The notes: generated by a model not told the origin, from the sequence alone. A stretch of DNA of 64,000 nt from Dermatemys mawii (GCA_007922305.1 ML677328.1:8418620-8482619); one strand, 5' to 3'; positions 1 through 11,265 are shown, counted from the stretch's first letter. Numbers and translations are program-made.

Positions 1-960
1 ACTAAGCAAATAAATCACATTTCAAAGTAAAATACAAGGAAAATTGACAGATGCTGTCCTCTACTCTACATTCTTACCAGCTACTCCCAGTAGACAGAGG
101 AAGTGGGATGGCAAGAAAAGGGCACCTATGACACCTGTTGAAGGGAAAACACTCATGTAGTTCTAAATGGAAGGGTAGAAGGTGGCCCTTCATCTTTTCT
201 CTCCCTTTAAAAGATCCTAGACTCATCCACAGATAAGGGTATCAGATTAACTCAAAAGGAGCATGAAGGAGTCTAAAATTGCTGTAAATCATGCCAAGGG
301 AGGTGCAGGAAGAAATGTCATATCAGATTCTCGCCTCTTAGTGTAGCCCTTAATATGCAAGCTGTGCAATTCAAAAGATGCCAACAGCAAAGGGGAACCA
401 GGCAAGGATTAATAGCTTGGATTCATTGAAGATGTTGGTACTGACATTTTCTTGGGATCTGCTGAGGTAGATCTCAGAACATAACTATCTTTAAAGACAT
501 AGGAATGCTCAGTACTGTGCCACAGGGATTACACAAACAAACAACAACAACAAAACACTTTATGAAGACCAGTTCATATTTTCTTCTTTGCTTTATTAAA
601 AGTTTCTTGTTCCTAATGCTTATTAAAATGATTATGTTCATTAGAAAAACCATAAGAGAATCCATTTGTGCTTTTAAGAACTATTTGCCCCCCACTTTGT
701 CAAATAGCATGAAAGGGAATTTAAGCCATGTCAATCTAGTCACTAATGCCCATGCAGACTGGTTAGAGAAAGACCAGAGGTATCCAGAAATCCATTAATA
801 TGAAGTTCTTCTAGAAACAGGACATGGGGGCATGAAATAACAATTATTCCTCATTTTGCAAGATTCATATGTTCTCCTAGCCTCCTTTGAAGTGCATTTA
901 GAAAAGCTATAAGGGTAACAGAAAGGAACTAAATGGTCATACTACCATGAAGACTTTGTG
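1..960. other. unassigned AT-rich sequence
   Basis: I see no recognisable gene, repeat family or RNA here. Open frames on both strands are under 100 codons, overlap one another and show no protein-family resemblance. Confidence 0.5.
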
Positions 961-976
961 CATGGGTCAGTTTATT

Positions 977-1153
977 GGATTTTTTTTTTCCTTTCCACTT
1001 ATGAGATGATAACAGAAAATCATGAAACCATAGTCCTAAGGCTGAACTTCCTCAGTTATAGGTGGATTTTTTTTCCTTTCCCTTCCCACTTATGAGATGA
1101 TAGCAGAAAATCAAGAAACCATAGTCCTAAGGCTGAACTTCCTCAGTTATAGG
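977..1153. repeat. 88-bp imperfect tandem duplication
   Basis: Two adjacent copies (about 977-1062 and 1064-1153) each begin with GGAT plus a T-run, pass through CTTATGAGATGATA and end in CTCAGTTATAGG. They differ by a few substitutions and by the length of the T/C-rich stretch. This is a local segmental duplication; no coding or transposon signature is visible in either copy. Confidence 0.9.
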
Positions 1154-1159
1154 TTTGGA

Positions 1160-2486
1160 GTGTACTTTAATACAGATTTGGCTCCACATTTCTCAACCTT
1201 AATTTCATGGCAATATTTTATTTTTACATTTTTTTTCCATTTTTCACTGAAAAATAGCCATTTTATCTAGCCATAGCCAAGAACTACTTTGTGGACTTGG
1301 ATAAGTTAGTATTAGAAAGTTCCAGAGATTAAGTATAGTACCACACAAAGTACTGTATGCACTAGATAAGTGAGTTGCTAGTTTCAAGTTATTTTTAGTT
1401 CAAGTTATTTTAAATTTTAGGGAAACAGTTTTTCTGTATGTAAAGAAATATGCATTATAGTAAAACTACTCAGTCCAGTATGTTTCTAAAAAGCTTTATA
1501 TCTTATATTTCTGTTCTGTTTTGAAAAGCACCATACACATGTTTTTTTCACAACCTAAGCATTTACTTTGCATACATACATCTTGTCAGAAGTGTACACA
1601 AGTCAAAGATAGGTTGCTAGCTAATAATTCACTGACTAGTGCCTCTTAGTTGAGAGAAAGCTAAATTGGGTTAAATAAATTAGCAGGCAACTTTGTACAG
1701 CTTCTGTATTTTTGTGTTTGTAATTCAGAACTTTCTTTTTTAAATGTGTAGCTTAATGTGTTACTGTCTTTGGTCATTATCCTGCATTCCTTTCACAGCT
1801 TAACTTCCGAGAGAGCTTTTATGTGAACAAGCAATGCAGGATTGTGCCATATGTTGTTTAATAATGTGTTATAAAACATACAGGATGTGCCATATGGCTA
1901 CATGGCTGAGGGATGCTATGAAAACACCCCTCTTCTTTTGTATTTCCTGACATCTTAGCCACGATTCTGGGGAGCTGTGCAGCCACTTTACACAAACACT
2001 ATTGGCAGAATCTGGCCATATAGCAGGTACAGGCAACGTGAGGATCACCTCAATGAAGGGGAATTTTTCAGTGGTGTAGAACTGGCATAGCTGTTTCTGT
2101 GTCACTGTCCTCTCAAAAGCAGGGATTCATAGGGGCATAGCTGGGTAGCCAGGGCTTCATGATCCATCACTGATCCCCAATTGGCATTCTGGCCCCGTGC
2201 AGTTTTCATGTGATTTAGAGCAGGGATCAAGCCTGACTCACAACTAGCCCAGGACAGATGAGTGTGTAGTTCCCCACACTCTCTCTGAACTTACTTGTGG
2301 ACTCCCTGGCTGCTACCATGGTAGGACCTGGACGACTATAATTTTAACTAGTCTATTTTGATATCGTATCAGGAGATTTGTAGGATTTTTCTGCATTTCC
2401 TACAGAACAAAAGAGGAAAGCCTAAGGCTCTTTTCCTTTTAAAAGTGAAACTAAGTCCCAGTCCTGAAAAAGATCCACGTAGGCAC
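1160..2486. other. unassigned sequence upstream of the Harbinger transposon
   Basis: The stretch has no long open frame, no clear inverted-repeat element and no recognised repeat. It ends at the TAA target duplication of the Harbinger element. Confidence 0.4.
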
Positions 2487-2489
2487 TAA

Positions 2490-4661
2490 GGTTATGTCTA
2501 CACTGGTATATACATTTGAGTACTGAGTCATGTACATGTTCACGCATGCTCCCCAAACCCAGGCTGAGTGTCCACATTAGGCTGTGCTGGACATGGACAT
2601 AACATTGTTCACAAATGTATACCTGCGTCCAGGCTGCCACTGTCATTACGCAACATTGGTGCTCACATTTCAGGGATGGTGTCCCAAGAGAGACAACACT
2701 AGGAACAGCTTTGCTGAATATTGTTGGTACTATTCCCCCCCTTCACACATTTGCCGATGGCAGTTACTGACCACATTGCCTCTCACTGTTATTCCCTGCA
2801 AAATCAGGCGGAAAATATGAAGCAATGGGATGATGATCTGTTTCTGTTCTTTATTGTAGGACAAATGCTTATGCAGTGGAGTAAGTGATTGGTGAAATGC
2901 TGGATGGAATTTGTGCAGAACTTTCTGACACATCAAAGATGGTTCACTTTGAGCCTTAATGATAATTCATTTAGCTCACCTGGTACAAATACAGTGAATG
3001 CTGGCATTTCTATAGTATGCCCATGCCTGCACCATCAATACTGGTGCAGAAGAACCAGCACCATATGCTGGCATCCCATCACTGTGGAAACCTGGGATGA
3101 CCAGCAGTGGTTTCAGAATTTCCAGCTGAGAAAAGAGACCTTCATGGAGATGTGTGAGGAACTTGCACCAAACTTCCAGCACCAGAATACTCAATTCAGG
3201 GAAGTGATAGTGGCTCAGAAGTGGGTTGCCACCGCCCTGTGGAAGCTGGCAATACCAGACAGCTAGAAGTCCATGGCAAGTCACTGAAGTTGGAAAATCT
3301 TCCATTATCCTGGTTTGAAGGTCTGTGAGACAATTAGAACAGTGATCTACCCACAGGCAGCTGCCGTAAGAAAAGTCCCAGAAATAGCTTGATTTCATAG
3401 GATCAGGTTTCCAAACTTTGCAGGGGACATCAGTGGCCCCCATATCCCAATATTTTGTCCACCACAAGGGATGAATGAGTATGTGAACTGAAAGGTTTAC
3501 TATTCATTCATTCTGCAAGGCTTAGTGGACCACAGAAGCATCATCATAAATATAAACATGGGAAAGGCTCATGACACTAGAGTGCCATAGACCTTGAAGG
3601 GTGAAGAAAGGACTTGATTCCCCTGAAACTATATTGTTCTTTACAGTGGGCCTCTGCTGTCATTTTGGGGCACCCCACATATCTCCTCCTGACTTGGCTT
3701 ATGAAACTATACCCCAGCGTCAATGATCCTGGCAAAAACGATTTCAGTTATATGCTCAAGAATTATAAAATGGTTGTGGAGTGCATGTGTAGGTTGAAAG
3801 ATAATTGGTATCATAAGCCTCCACCTCTCCACTGCAAAGGGACATTGCACCTTGTTTATTGAACCACCAGACCGGATCCTTCTCCCACCCCTATCTCTCC
3901 ACCTTGTGCACCAAGGCTCAGTGAAAGGAGAGGTCAGACACCAGAGAAAGAGACCTGCTGGTACTAACTTTTCCTCAGACAACCCAAGTGTTCTACAACT
4001 GCTTTCTGTTGTGAAGTAAAATCAGATCTGCAGCATTGAGAAGGGAATCGAGAGCCTCTTCAGGCTCCCGAACAGGAGCCTCAAGTGCTTGATGCGTTTC
4101 CAGCAGCAAGTCAGAGTCTGCTGAATGTCCACCAGCTCCACCCTCCAGGAAATTTCCTGGTACATATGAATGTTCCTGCTGCTCTGGGGGAAGCTGTGAA
4201 AAATAGTGTACTCCAAATATATAATGATCAGCACCTGGGAGTGGTCAGCTGGCCAAGAAGCTGTTCTTGGACAAGGTGCATTCTTGCTTGTACTGATCTG
4301 TAAAGAGTGCAGTGTAAAGCTGTTCTGATATGTTCAGTGCAACTTGCTACTACTAGTGAAACTGGGAGATAGGGACCTTTATAGAAAGGGAAAGATGAGG
4401 AACAAAAGGGTTAAGTGCATTGTGGGAATGAGGGTGGAGGACTATGGAAACTTGAGATTTGGTATACGTCCTTTATTTCTGTCCACACTGCAAACTAGCA
4501 GAGGTATGGGGCTGTACTAAGGAGTGCACTTACTCACACTCCTCAGGGGTGCTAGCTTACTCACCTTCAGCCATACGTTTCTGGGATTTACGTGTGGACA
4601 ATAGGAGCTTGTAGCACAACCATATATGGACATGTGTACAGTTGTTAGTGTAGATATACTC
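2490..4661 (+). mobile_element. Harbinger (PIF) DNA transposon, near full length, inactivated
   Basis: The element is bounded by TAA duplications at 2487-2489 and 4662-4664, the 3-bp duplication typical of PIF/Harbinger. The left end GGTTATGTCTACACT matches the reverse complement of the right end (GAGTATATCTACACT) at 12 of 15 positions. The interior carries a decayed transposase on the + strand (about 2940-3862), followed by about 800 bp with short fragmentary frames where Harbingers often carry a second, Myb/SANT-like ORF; I could not recognise that protein. The total of 2172 bp is plausible for an autonomous copy that has lost little length. Frame breaks and altered catalytic residues show it is dead. 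The same GTCTACAC-type end recurs in the MITEs of this window, so this class of element could have supplied their transposase. Confidence 0.85.
2940..3862 (+). pseudogene. HARBI1-like Harbinger transposase, decayed
   Basis: Conceptual translation in shifting frames gives the order of blocks expected of the HARBI1-type DDE nuclease. An N-terminal block around 3093-3260 contains WFQNFQLRKETFMEMCEEL and then VATALWKLA. The first catalytic block at about 3415-3460 reads FAGDISGPHIPI, where the family usually has an A-I-D-G-T-H type motif, so the catalytic Asp position appears as Ser. A block near 3500-3545 reads FILQGLVDHR. The block at about 3656-3680 reads VILGHPTY, with His where the second Asp is expected. 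MVVECMCRLK at about 3772-3801 keeps the Glu. In-frame stops lie near 3264, 3487 and 3588. This is a non-functional fossil; HARBI1-like ancestry is well supported, exact subfamily is not. Confidence 0.8.
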
Positions 4662-4664
4662 TAA

Positions 4665-5489
4665 GGATTGGCCCATGCAGATCACCAAGTAAAAGTTAAT
4701 TACTACATGTGGCAACTATTTGCTTTTTTGGCTAATGTAGATGCATCACAGATAATTTATAGTATTTAAAATGCCTGCTGTCTGCTTCTTTTTTTTTAAA
4801 AAAAAAAGAATCAATCACAAAGTAGCTATATAGCCACAAAACAAATAGCCAATCTCAGAAATGACTTTGGAGTTGCCTTTCCTACTGGATGATTCGGTAA
4901 CAAGGCAACTTCTTACACCATATTTTGTCTATCTGATAGAGTGGTATAGCCCTATAGTCTAGACAGTAATTATATAGTTTAAGAAATATTTTGAAATATA
5001 TTATTGTTTCACGACCTTCCAACCATTGCATAAATATATAATTAGCTTGTTTTCCCCAATCATGTCCTACATACATTTTAGCTACATGTAAATCTGAACA
5101 CTGTAAAGTAAGCATATGTGAAGGTAGGCCTCCTGTATACATGGGAACTGGACACATAGCACATGTAAGTTCTCAGGTGCCGTGATTTTCTTTTGGAAAC
5201 AAATACTGCTTTTTTATGGTCTTATTTAATTTTATTCCACAAATTACATTTAAATTTATATAAGCAGCAAAATCAGAATAAATATAAAAATATCCAAATG
5301 TGGTTCTCCTTTCAGTCGGGGTGTTTCAAAATATTTTGAGAGTGTTTCATTACTTATAAACATACTATTTAATATCATAATAAATAAAATACTAAAATAG
5401 TTTGTGCTTATATAACTCTTCTCATAAGAGCATTTCAAAGTACTTCACAATGGAATAGTATTTCCCTTGTACAAACTTAGGGAGAGATA
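4665..5489. other. unassigned AT-rich sequence
   Basis: It contains short homopolymer runs (near 4790-4808) and no protein-like frame of note. No repeat family was recognised. Confidence 0.4.
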
Positions 5490-5673
5490 TACAGAAGAGC
5501 TCAGCTCTCAGTTGGGCACCTAAATGAAGTGAGCAGATTTTTAAAAGTGTTCAGTACCCAGAAGTTCCCACTGTTCTCAGTAAGAGCTCTTGAAAGCTCT
5601 TGAGCACTTTAGAAAATTTGGCTACCTCTTTATGTGCCTAAACAGGAGCTGAGCTGTTTTGAAAATCTGGCCT
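5490..5673. repeat. imperfect palindromic interspersed repeat
   Basis: The left arm runs AGAGCTCAGCTCTCAGTTGG then GCACCTAAA. The right arm, reverse-complemented, reads GGCCAGATTTTCAAAACAGC then TCAGCTCCTGTTTAGGCAC. The shared blocks (AGCTCAGCTC, GGCAC/TAAA) and the internal AGTGAGCAGATTTT make this a long degenerate hairpin. It resembles the palindromic non-autonomous DNA elements common in turtle and crocodilian genomes whose ends read GCCAGATTTTCA. No target duplication was identified. Confidence 0.55.
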
Positions 5674-7694
5674 TGGGGACAGTATGATATTTTGTGTTTA
5701 TGCATATGAATAAGATTCACCCGGTAGTCTGACTGATTTCCATGGAACTACTGCTAGCCCCAGTCCTGCTTCAGGAACTGATAGCACACACCTTTGTTCC
5801 TAGGATGATAATGCAGGATCAGGGCCATGAATAATAAGTCACCCATGGCTCTGATCTCACGAACATATTTAACAGTACACACATGAATAGTCTCATTTGC
5901 TGGAATAAAACCACTCGTGTCTGTAAAATTAAACCCATATAAGTGTTCGTATGATGCCAGCCCATAAAAGTAAAGTTAATCCTGTGCATAAAGGTTTGCA
6001 AGATCACAATAGATGGGATTTTCAATGAGAAATGGGATTTATCTCCTATAATATTTGATGAAAACCCTATCCAGAATGAACTAGTGCCACAGCCAGAAAC
6101 AGAATTCAAGTCTACTGACAATCACTCCTGTTCTCCAGCCACTAACTCTCTATCATTAGGTCATATTGTATAAAGACGTTTAGAATTTTACTATGAAACT
6201 CTGCAACATTCTCTTTCTCCTTCTGCTCAGATCATTTAAAAATACTTAAAATACAGTACAACATTTTTACTCTATTTGTTTTAATAATTAACCATTGTAT
6301 TTCGCTGTTCCAAAATACAAGCATTGGATAGCAATACAGTACTTTCTTTATGCAACTTATTTTATTTCTCTGACTCAGTTCTCTAGTGTATTGTTTTCTA
6401 TATCCATGAATACTTTGTAGTATGCAACTTCCGCAGCACTTAAAAAGGGTCAAACTAGATAGATTATTTCTATTGTTAAAGAAAGGTTAAAGAAAGTTAA
6501 AGAATAGGTGTCCAAAACCAGATGTTAAGCAGAAGTATTTTGTATAGAATTGTCAGTTTACAAAATCTTGTTATGCTGAAGCTGCCATATAAAGATAAAG
6601 AAAAACTACAGCTGCTTACACTTTGGGGACAGAATCTCATAACATCTGTGGTAAGTTATAAGGATCATGATAAAACATTCACTACAGCTAACCACAGATC
6701 ATGTCATTTAATTCTTTCCCTAAAACAGTGCTCCCACCTAAACTTTTATGTCAAAGTCAGAGAGGGAAAAAATAACCACCCTGCCTTGCAACCTCTGTAT
6801 TCACAACACAAGGCAGTTGGGGAACATGAAGGGCAAAATGGCTTTGCAATTAGGCTTTCTTATACAGATGCTAACAACATGCTCACTTTAGACACCATTG
6901 CTGCTCACGTCAAAAAGACAGTCAGCTAGTTTATTGCTTATTTTATTGCTATTTTATTTTCAACAATAAGGGCACTGAGCAGCATGAAGGACAGAAGGAT
7001 CACTGCAATTGTGCTCTCTCACACTGACAGCCAGTCACTTGACAGTTTCACTATTCTATCATATCAAAAACAGGCATCTTATTCCATGGTAATACAGTTT
7101 ATTGCAGGGTAATATCTGAGTCTGCCCCATAATTTATCTAGCAGTATGCATATATGCATATGAAAAGTCTGCAACTCGATATAGTAGCACTTAATCCTAA
7201 AAGTGCTCTTTAGGACAATCAGCAGCTAATAAATTGCAAGGTAAATTTCTCACACCTGATTTATAATCTTCAACTCCACCTTGCAAGAACAAAGCAAGGC
7301 CACAATTCCCATATGGCAGAATTATATTTGGGATTTCTGCCTTTTTATTACATTTGGAACCCAAAGTTCTATCAAATATTCACCTTCATCATGAATAGTT
7401 TGTGGAAGGAAAATGTTAGGCATAGAAGCAATTCTAAATCTGGGGGCCACTGGTCGCTTACCAAACACTTACTAAGGTTCAGTAAAAGACTGGCTGGTCA
7501 CTTGAGTGCTAACTTTCCTTCTTTCCAACTACAAAGTCACATTTTTTAAAAAAAGATATAAAAATATCTCAAATATTCTCCTAATATAACTTTTAAAGGC
7601 AAGCAATTGCTGTAGACATCACAGGGGATGTTATGTGATCGCAATGGGAGGGACTATCACTGCAAATGGAAAAGGATGTGTCCACAAGGCAACC
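5674..7694. other. unassigned sequence
   Basis: The longest frame (6522-6929, + strand, 135 codons) has no recognisable domain, signal peptide or splice context and is most likely a chance frame. Nothing else could be assigned. Confidence 0.4.
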
Positions 7695-7705
7695 TGAATT
7701 GTGAT

Positions 7706-7768
7706 ATGTTTCAGAGTAGCAGCTGTGTTAGTCTGTATCTGCAAAAAGAACACAAGCACTCCTGTTCT
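7706..7768. mobile_element. 63-bp retroelement fragment with 11-bp target duplications
   Basis: The insertion is flanked by identical TGAATTGTGAT copies at 7695-7705 and 7769-7779. Its first part (TTTCAGAGTAGCAGCTGTGT and onward to GCAAAAAGAA) matches an end sequence I recall as very common in turtle transcripts. The remaining part, CACAAGCACTCCTGTTCTT, is the reverse complement of the sequence that normally follows GCAAAAAGAA in that family. The copy therefore looks like two short pieces joined in opposite orientation, as in twin-primed retrotransposition. Family assignment (possibly Penelope-like) is from memory and uncertain; the duplications are seen directly. Confidence 0.7.
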
Positions 7769-7897
7769 TGAATTGTGATGTGGTCCACACTATGGAAGAA
7801 AGTATGAGAATTATCTAAACCTCATTTGGTGCTGCTCTTTAATAATTTATGTATGCAATTCTGTTGTCCTAGCTACTGGGATATTTATGCTATAGAT

Positions 7898-8209
7898 CAG
7901 GGGTTGGCAAACTTTCAGAAGTGGTGGGCCGAGTCTTCATTTATTCACTCTAATTTAAGGTTTTGTGTGCCAGTAATACATTTAAACATTTTTAGAAGGT
8001 CTCTTTCTATAAGTCTATAATATAGAACTAAACTATTATTGTATGTAAAGTAAAAAAAGGTTTTTAAAATGTTTAAGAAGCTTCATTTAAAATTAAATTA
8101 AAATGCAGAGGCCCCCAGACTTGTGGCCAGGACCTGGGCAGTGTGAGTGCCACTGAAAATCAGCTCGCGTGCCGCCTTCGGCACCCGTGCCATAGGTTGC
8201 CTACCCCTG
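7898..8209. mobile_element. complete non-autonomous hAT element (312 bp)
   Basis: The ends are CAGGGGTTGGCAAAC and GGTTGCCTACCCCTG, an imperfect terminal inverted repeat. Flanking 8-bp sequences CTATAGAT (7890-7897) and GTATAGAT (8210-8217) differ at one base and are the target duplication. The interior is AT-rich apart from the last 110 bp and has no transposase. A close relative begins at 8232. Confidence 0.88.
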
Positions 8210-8231
8210 GTATAGATATATTGGTTCAGTT

Positions 8232-8354
8232 CAGGGGTCAGCAACGTTTCAGAAGTGGTGTGCCAAGTCTTCATTTATTCACTCTCATTTAAATTTTCAC
8301 ATTCCAGTAATACATTTTAATGTTTTTAGAAGGCCTCTTTCTATAAGTCTATAA
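8232..8354. mobile_element. 5' part of a second hAT copy, interrupted
   Basis: The start CAGGGGTCAGCAACGTTTCA and the next 120 bp align with the complete copy at 7898-8209 (shared AGAAGTGGTG, CTTCATTTATTCACTCT, TCTTTCTATAAGTCTATAA). Similarity stops exactly where another CAGGGG hAT terminus starts at 8355, indicating insertion of the GC-rich element into this one. The 3' half of this copy is not found downstream, so it was lost. Confidence 0.75.
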
Positions 8355-8850
8355 CAGGGGTCGGCAACCTATGGCACACGAGCCAAACATGGCACACGAG
8401 TCAATTTAGGCCGGTACAGGGGGACAGCTCAGCCCCCCCGTGGTTTTGGGGTTCCTCCCACTGGCGCCTTTCAGCCGCCGCCTGCCCCACTCAGCTCTGG
8501 CTGCCAGCTTGGGTTCTTTATACCCAGGCTGGCAGCAGGAGCTGAGTGGGGCAGGCGGGACCCCAGCTGGCAAGGTGCCAGCGGGGGAACCCCAAAGCAG
8601 TGCGGGCTCAGCGCTGAGCCTGCACCACTTCGGGGTTTCCCCGCGGGCTCCTGCCAGCCAGTGTCTCAGCTCCCGCTGCCAGCCTGGGCTCTCTGAGCCC
8701 AGGCTGGCAGTGGGAACTGAGTGGGGTGGGGACCCCAGCTGGCAAGGCGCCAGCGGGGGAACCCCAAAGCGGAGCAGGCTGAGCGCTCAACCCGCGCCGC
8801 TTCAGGGTTTCCCCCAGGGGCTCCTGCCAGCCGGGGTCTCATGGAAACTG
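8355..8850. mobile_element. GC-rich hAT element with internal tandem repeat, 3' end unclear
   Basis: It starts CAGGGGTCGGCAACCTATGG, a hAT terminus, and moves into very GC-rich DNA. From 8523 a 175-bp unit (starting CCCAGGCTGGCAG) is repeated at 8698 and shares CCCCAGCTGGCAAGG, GGGGGAACCCCAAAGC and GCTCCTGCCAGCC. Strong hairpins occur at 8479-8558 (arms CGCCTGCCCCACTCAGCTC and its complement) and near 8672-8711. No matching 3' terminus or target duplication was found; the 3' boundary is approximate. The 170-codon open frame at 8440-8952 results from the GC-rich repeat and is not treated as a gene. Confidence 0.65.
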
Positions 8851-9036
8851 GGGCACAGAGCCCCTAGTAGCCCATATTATCCCCAGAGGAGAAGAGATAC
8901 TGTCTCTGCACTGGAAGCCACATATAACTCCCACTGGGGTTCTGGAGTCTGACAGCACAGTCCAGAAGGTGAGTTTGGGAGAAACTGTGATTCAGAACAT
9001 GCTGTGATTCAGCACGCCCCCTGGATGGAACTCCTA

Positions 9037-9303
9037 GAGTATGTCTACACAGCGAAAACAAACCCAGCTGGCCCATGCCAACCAACTTGGTTCATGGGGC
9101 TTGGGGTGCAGGGCTGTTTCACTGCTGTGTAGGTTTCCAGGCGCAGGCTGGAGCCTGGAATCAAGGGCCCTGTGAGGCGAGAGGTTCCCAGAGCTCCACC
9201 CAAGCCTGGACATTTACTCAGCAATGAAACAGTCCTGTAGCCGGAGCTCAAGTCAGCTGGCACGGGCGAGCTGTGGATTTTTTCTTGCCGTGTAGACATC
9301 CCA
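9037..9303. mobile_element. Harbinger-type MITE (267 bp)
   Basis: CTA duplications lie at 9034-9036 and 9304-9306. The left end GAGTATGTCTACAC pairs with the right end GTGTAGACATCCCA, sharing ATGTCTACAC. There is no coding capacity. The ends match the Harbinger transposon at 2490-4661 in type, so that class of transposase probably moved it. Confidence 0.8.
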
Positions 9304-9356
9304 CTAGGAATGCCACACTGTAAATGAAAGCTGCTTTCCACTGGAGTATTGCCTTT

Positions 9357-9476
9357 AGGTGACCAGATGTCCCAATTTTATAGGAACAGTCCCAATTTTT
9401 GGGTCTCTCTCTTATATAGGCTCCTATTACCCTCCACCCCCTGTCCCATTTTTTCACACTTGCTGTCTGGTCACCC
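9357..9476. mobile_element. 120-bp palindromic DNA element ending GGTGACCAGA
   Basis: The left end GGTGACCAGATGTCCC and right end CTGTCTGGTCACC form an inverted repeat of 10 bp or more. A pyrimidine-rich, CCTCCACCCCCTGTCCC-containing interior matches a small non-autonomous element I recall as abundant in turtles. Flanks CCTTTA and CTATTTA are similar but no clean duplication can be set, so the superfamily (hAT is likely) is unproven. Confidence 0.65.
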
Positions 9477-9483
9477 TATTTAG

Positions 9484-11157
9484 GAAAGAGCTGGCTGGGC
9501 TGATACACTATCTGTTCTTCTGTGGGGTGCATGAACTCATGGACATAGCTTCCCCTAGTGGCACAAAGAAGTACGGTTTTCCCTCAGTGCCAGAAGGGCT
9601 CAGCCAAGGCATGTGATCTTAAAATTAACAGTAAACATTTTCTAGCTACATCTTGTATGCATCTCATTTACTATGTTGATTTTTATTTGTATTTCATATG
9701 GAATATAAAGAAATTATATTGTTTTAAATCAACAATGTCCTTATTACTAGAGGCAGTAAGCTGTTACATAACATGCTGTTTTAACAAACAGAAACAAATA
9801 TTGTCCTTTTGGGGAGAAAAAAATCGTTACTTCATAAAGAGGCTTAACTAGGTTTTGTAGTAAACACTGCTTGAAATTTCCTATAACAAACGCATAAAAT
9901 AGCCATCAGCCAACTTTCAGGATACATTTATGTGCAATAGAGGAATCTGACAAAGTGCAGGAAAAAAGAATCACATTTTCATTATAAAAGTGAGCTTGAG
10001 CATCAGAAAGATTATCAAGTGGCAGTAATCAATTGGTTTCACATAAAAGCAATGCAGTATATACGCTCAGAAAGTTGAGAAAGAATGAAAAGGAGCATAC
10101 ATTTATCAGAAAAGCAAGAAAAGATATACAAATAGCATAAGCCACAATAAATCTTGTTAATATATTAATATAATTGATTATATGTATATCTATTTAAAAT
10201 TGTATGATACGGAGTGCTCATCTTTAACTATCCTGCATTGTTTTTGTAGATCCTATGGGTAAGTATTATAATACCCATAAATAATTCAAGTTATTTCAAT
10301 TTCCTGCTTATATTAAAAACATGTTATTCTTAATTAGTGCCCTAGGCAACCTATTTTATGAGAAAACTGAAATGTACTGTATTTAAGCAAGAGGAGAGGG
10401 TACAATTGAAGGTATAAACATTAAGGTATCTAATCTGTATGGAATGGGTAGTGGTGTGTTTGAGAGAGAGAAGAAAAGAAAGGGAGAACATTTCAGTGTT
10501 TTGATACTTAACTCTTCTCCAAACTTTGAAATAGAACAGCTATGAGTGGGGTGGTTCCCATCCCAGTTTTTGGATGATACAAAGATAATTGTGGGGAACA
10601 TTATATAACAAGTAAAACCTGGAAAAATCCTACCATTTAATACCAAGAGGATTGAGAATAGCAGCTTTTGTGTGATTTATTTACTGGATATAGACTGTAA
10701 ATACCTGATTGTTCTGCTAGTTAACTCATGAAAAAAGACAGGCTAACAGCCACAGAACAGTTACTCTGCTCATAAATCAGTGTTTCTAGCCACACTTACA
10801 AATATATATCAGAACAGAAATTGGCCATAATGTCTATATATACAAGTGTGCCAATTAATGCAGCCTCATCAGGTTTCTACAAAATAACTTAATATACCAA
10901 ATGTGACAATGACCCTGTTAATCGTTAACACTGTTTTCCCAGTAAAACTGTTCAGCCCCTGGAGTTAAGTAACTATACTGAACCATTGTAAATTAATTAG
11001 TCCCCCAAAGATTGAAATGTTGACCAAAACAATTAAATGTAACTTTGTAATTTATCTTTTGAGACCAACTTTAACTTTTTTATTCCATCTTTTTGCTGTG
11101 TAAAGGGGAAATGCACTACTGATCAAAATGGTAAAGACAAAGTTAAATATAATCTAT
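9484..11157. other. unassigned AT-rich sequence
   Basis: No repeat, protein-like frame or RNA gene is recognised. Composition is strongly AT-rich around 10100-10330. Confidence 0.4.
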
Positions 11158-11265
11158 GGCTCCAATTCCATAAACACTTATAAATGGATATTTACAGATA
11201 TATGAACAGTCCTGTAAAAGCAATGGGACTACACACCTCAATAAAGGCTCACAAGTTTGGGGACT
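11158..11265. repeat. degenerate amniote palindromic repeat fragment
   Basis: Segments GGCTCCAATTCCATAAACAC and CAATGGGACTACACACCTCA resemble the hairpin family seen at several sites in this window. The palindrome is largely eroded, so this is a weak call. Confidence 0.3.

Noticed and set aside
2976..3467. 163-codon minus-strand frame
   Set aside because: It is the antisense shadow of the Harbinger transposase, which reads on the plus strand with recognisable family blocks.
5490..5673. CRISPR-like or bacterial inverted repeat
   Set aside because: There is no regular direct repeat with spacers anywhere in the window and all context is vertebrate.
6522..6929. 135-codon plus-strand frame
   Set aside because: No domain, no splice or promoter context; length is reachable by chance in this much sequence.
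8440..8952. 170-codon open frame
   Set aside because: It lies in the GC-rich tandem repeat of a hAT element, its Gly/Pro/Ser-rich translation repeats with the DNA unit, and it is overlapped by antisense frames; low stop density explains it.
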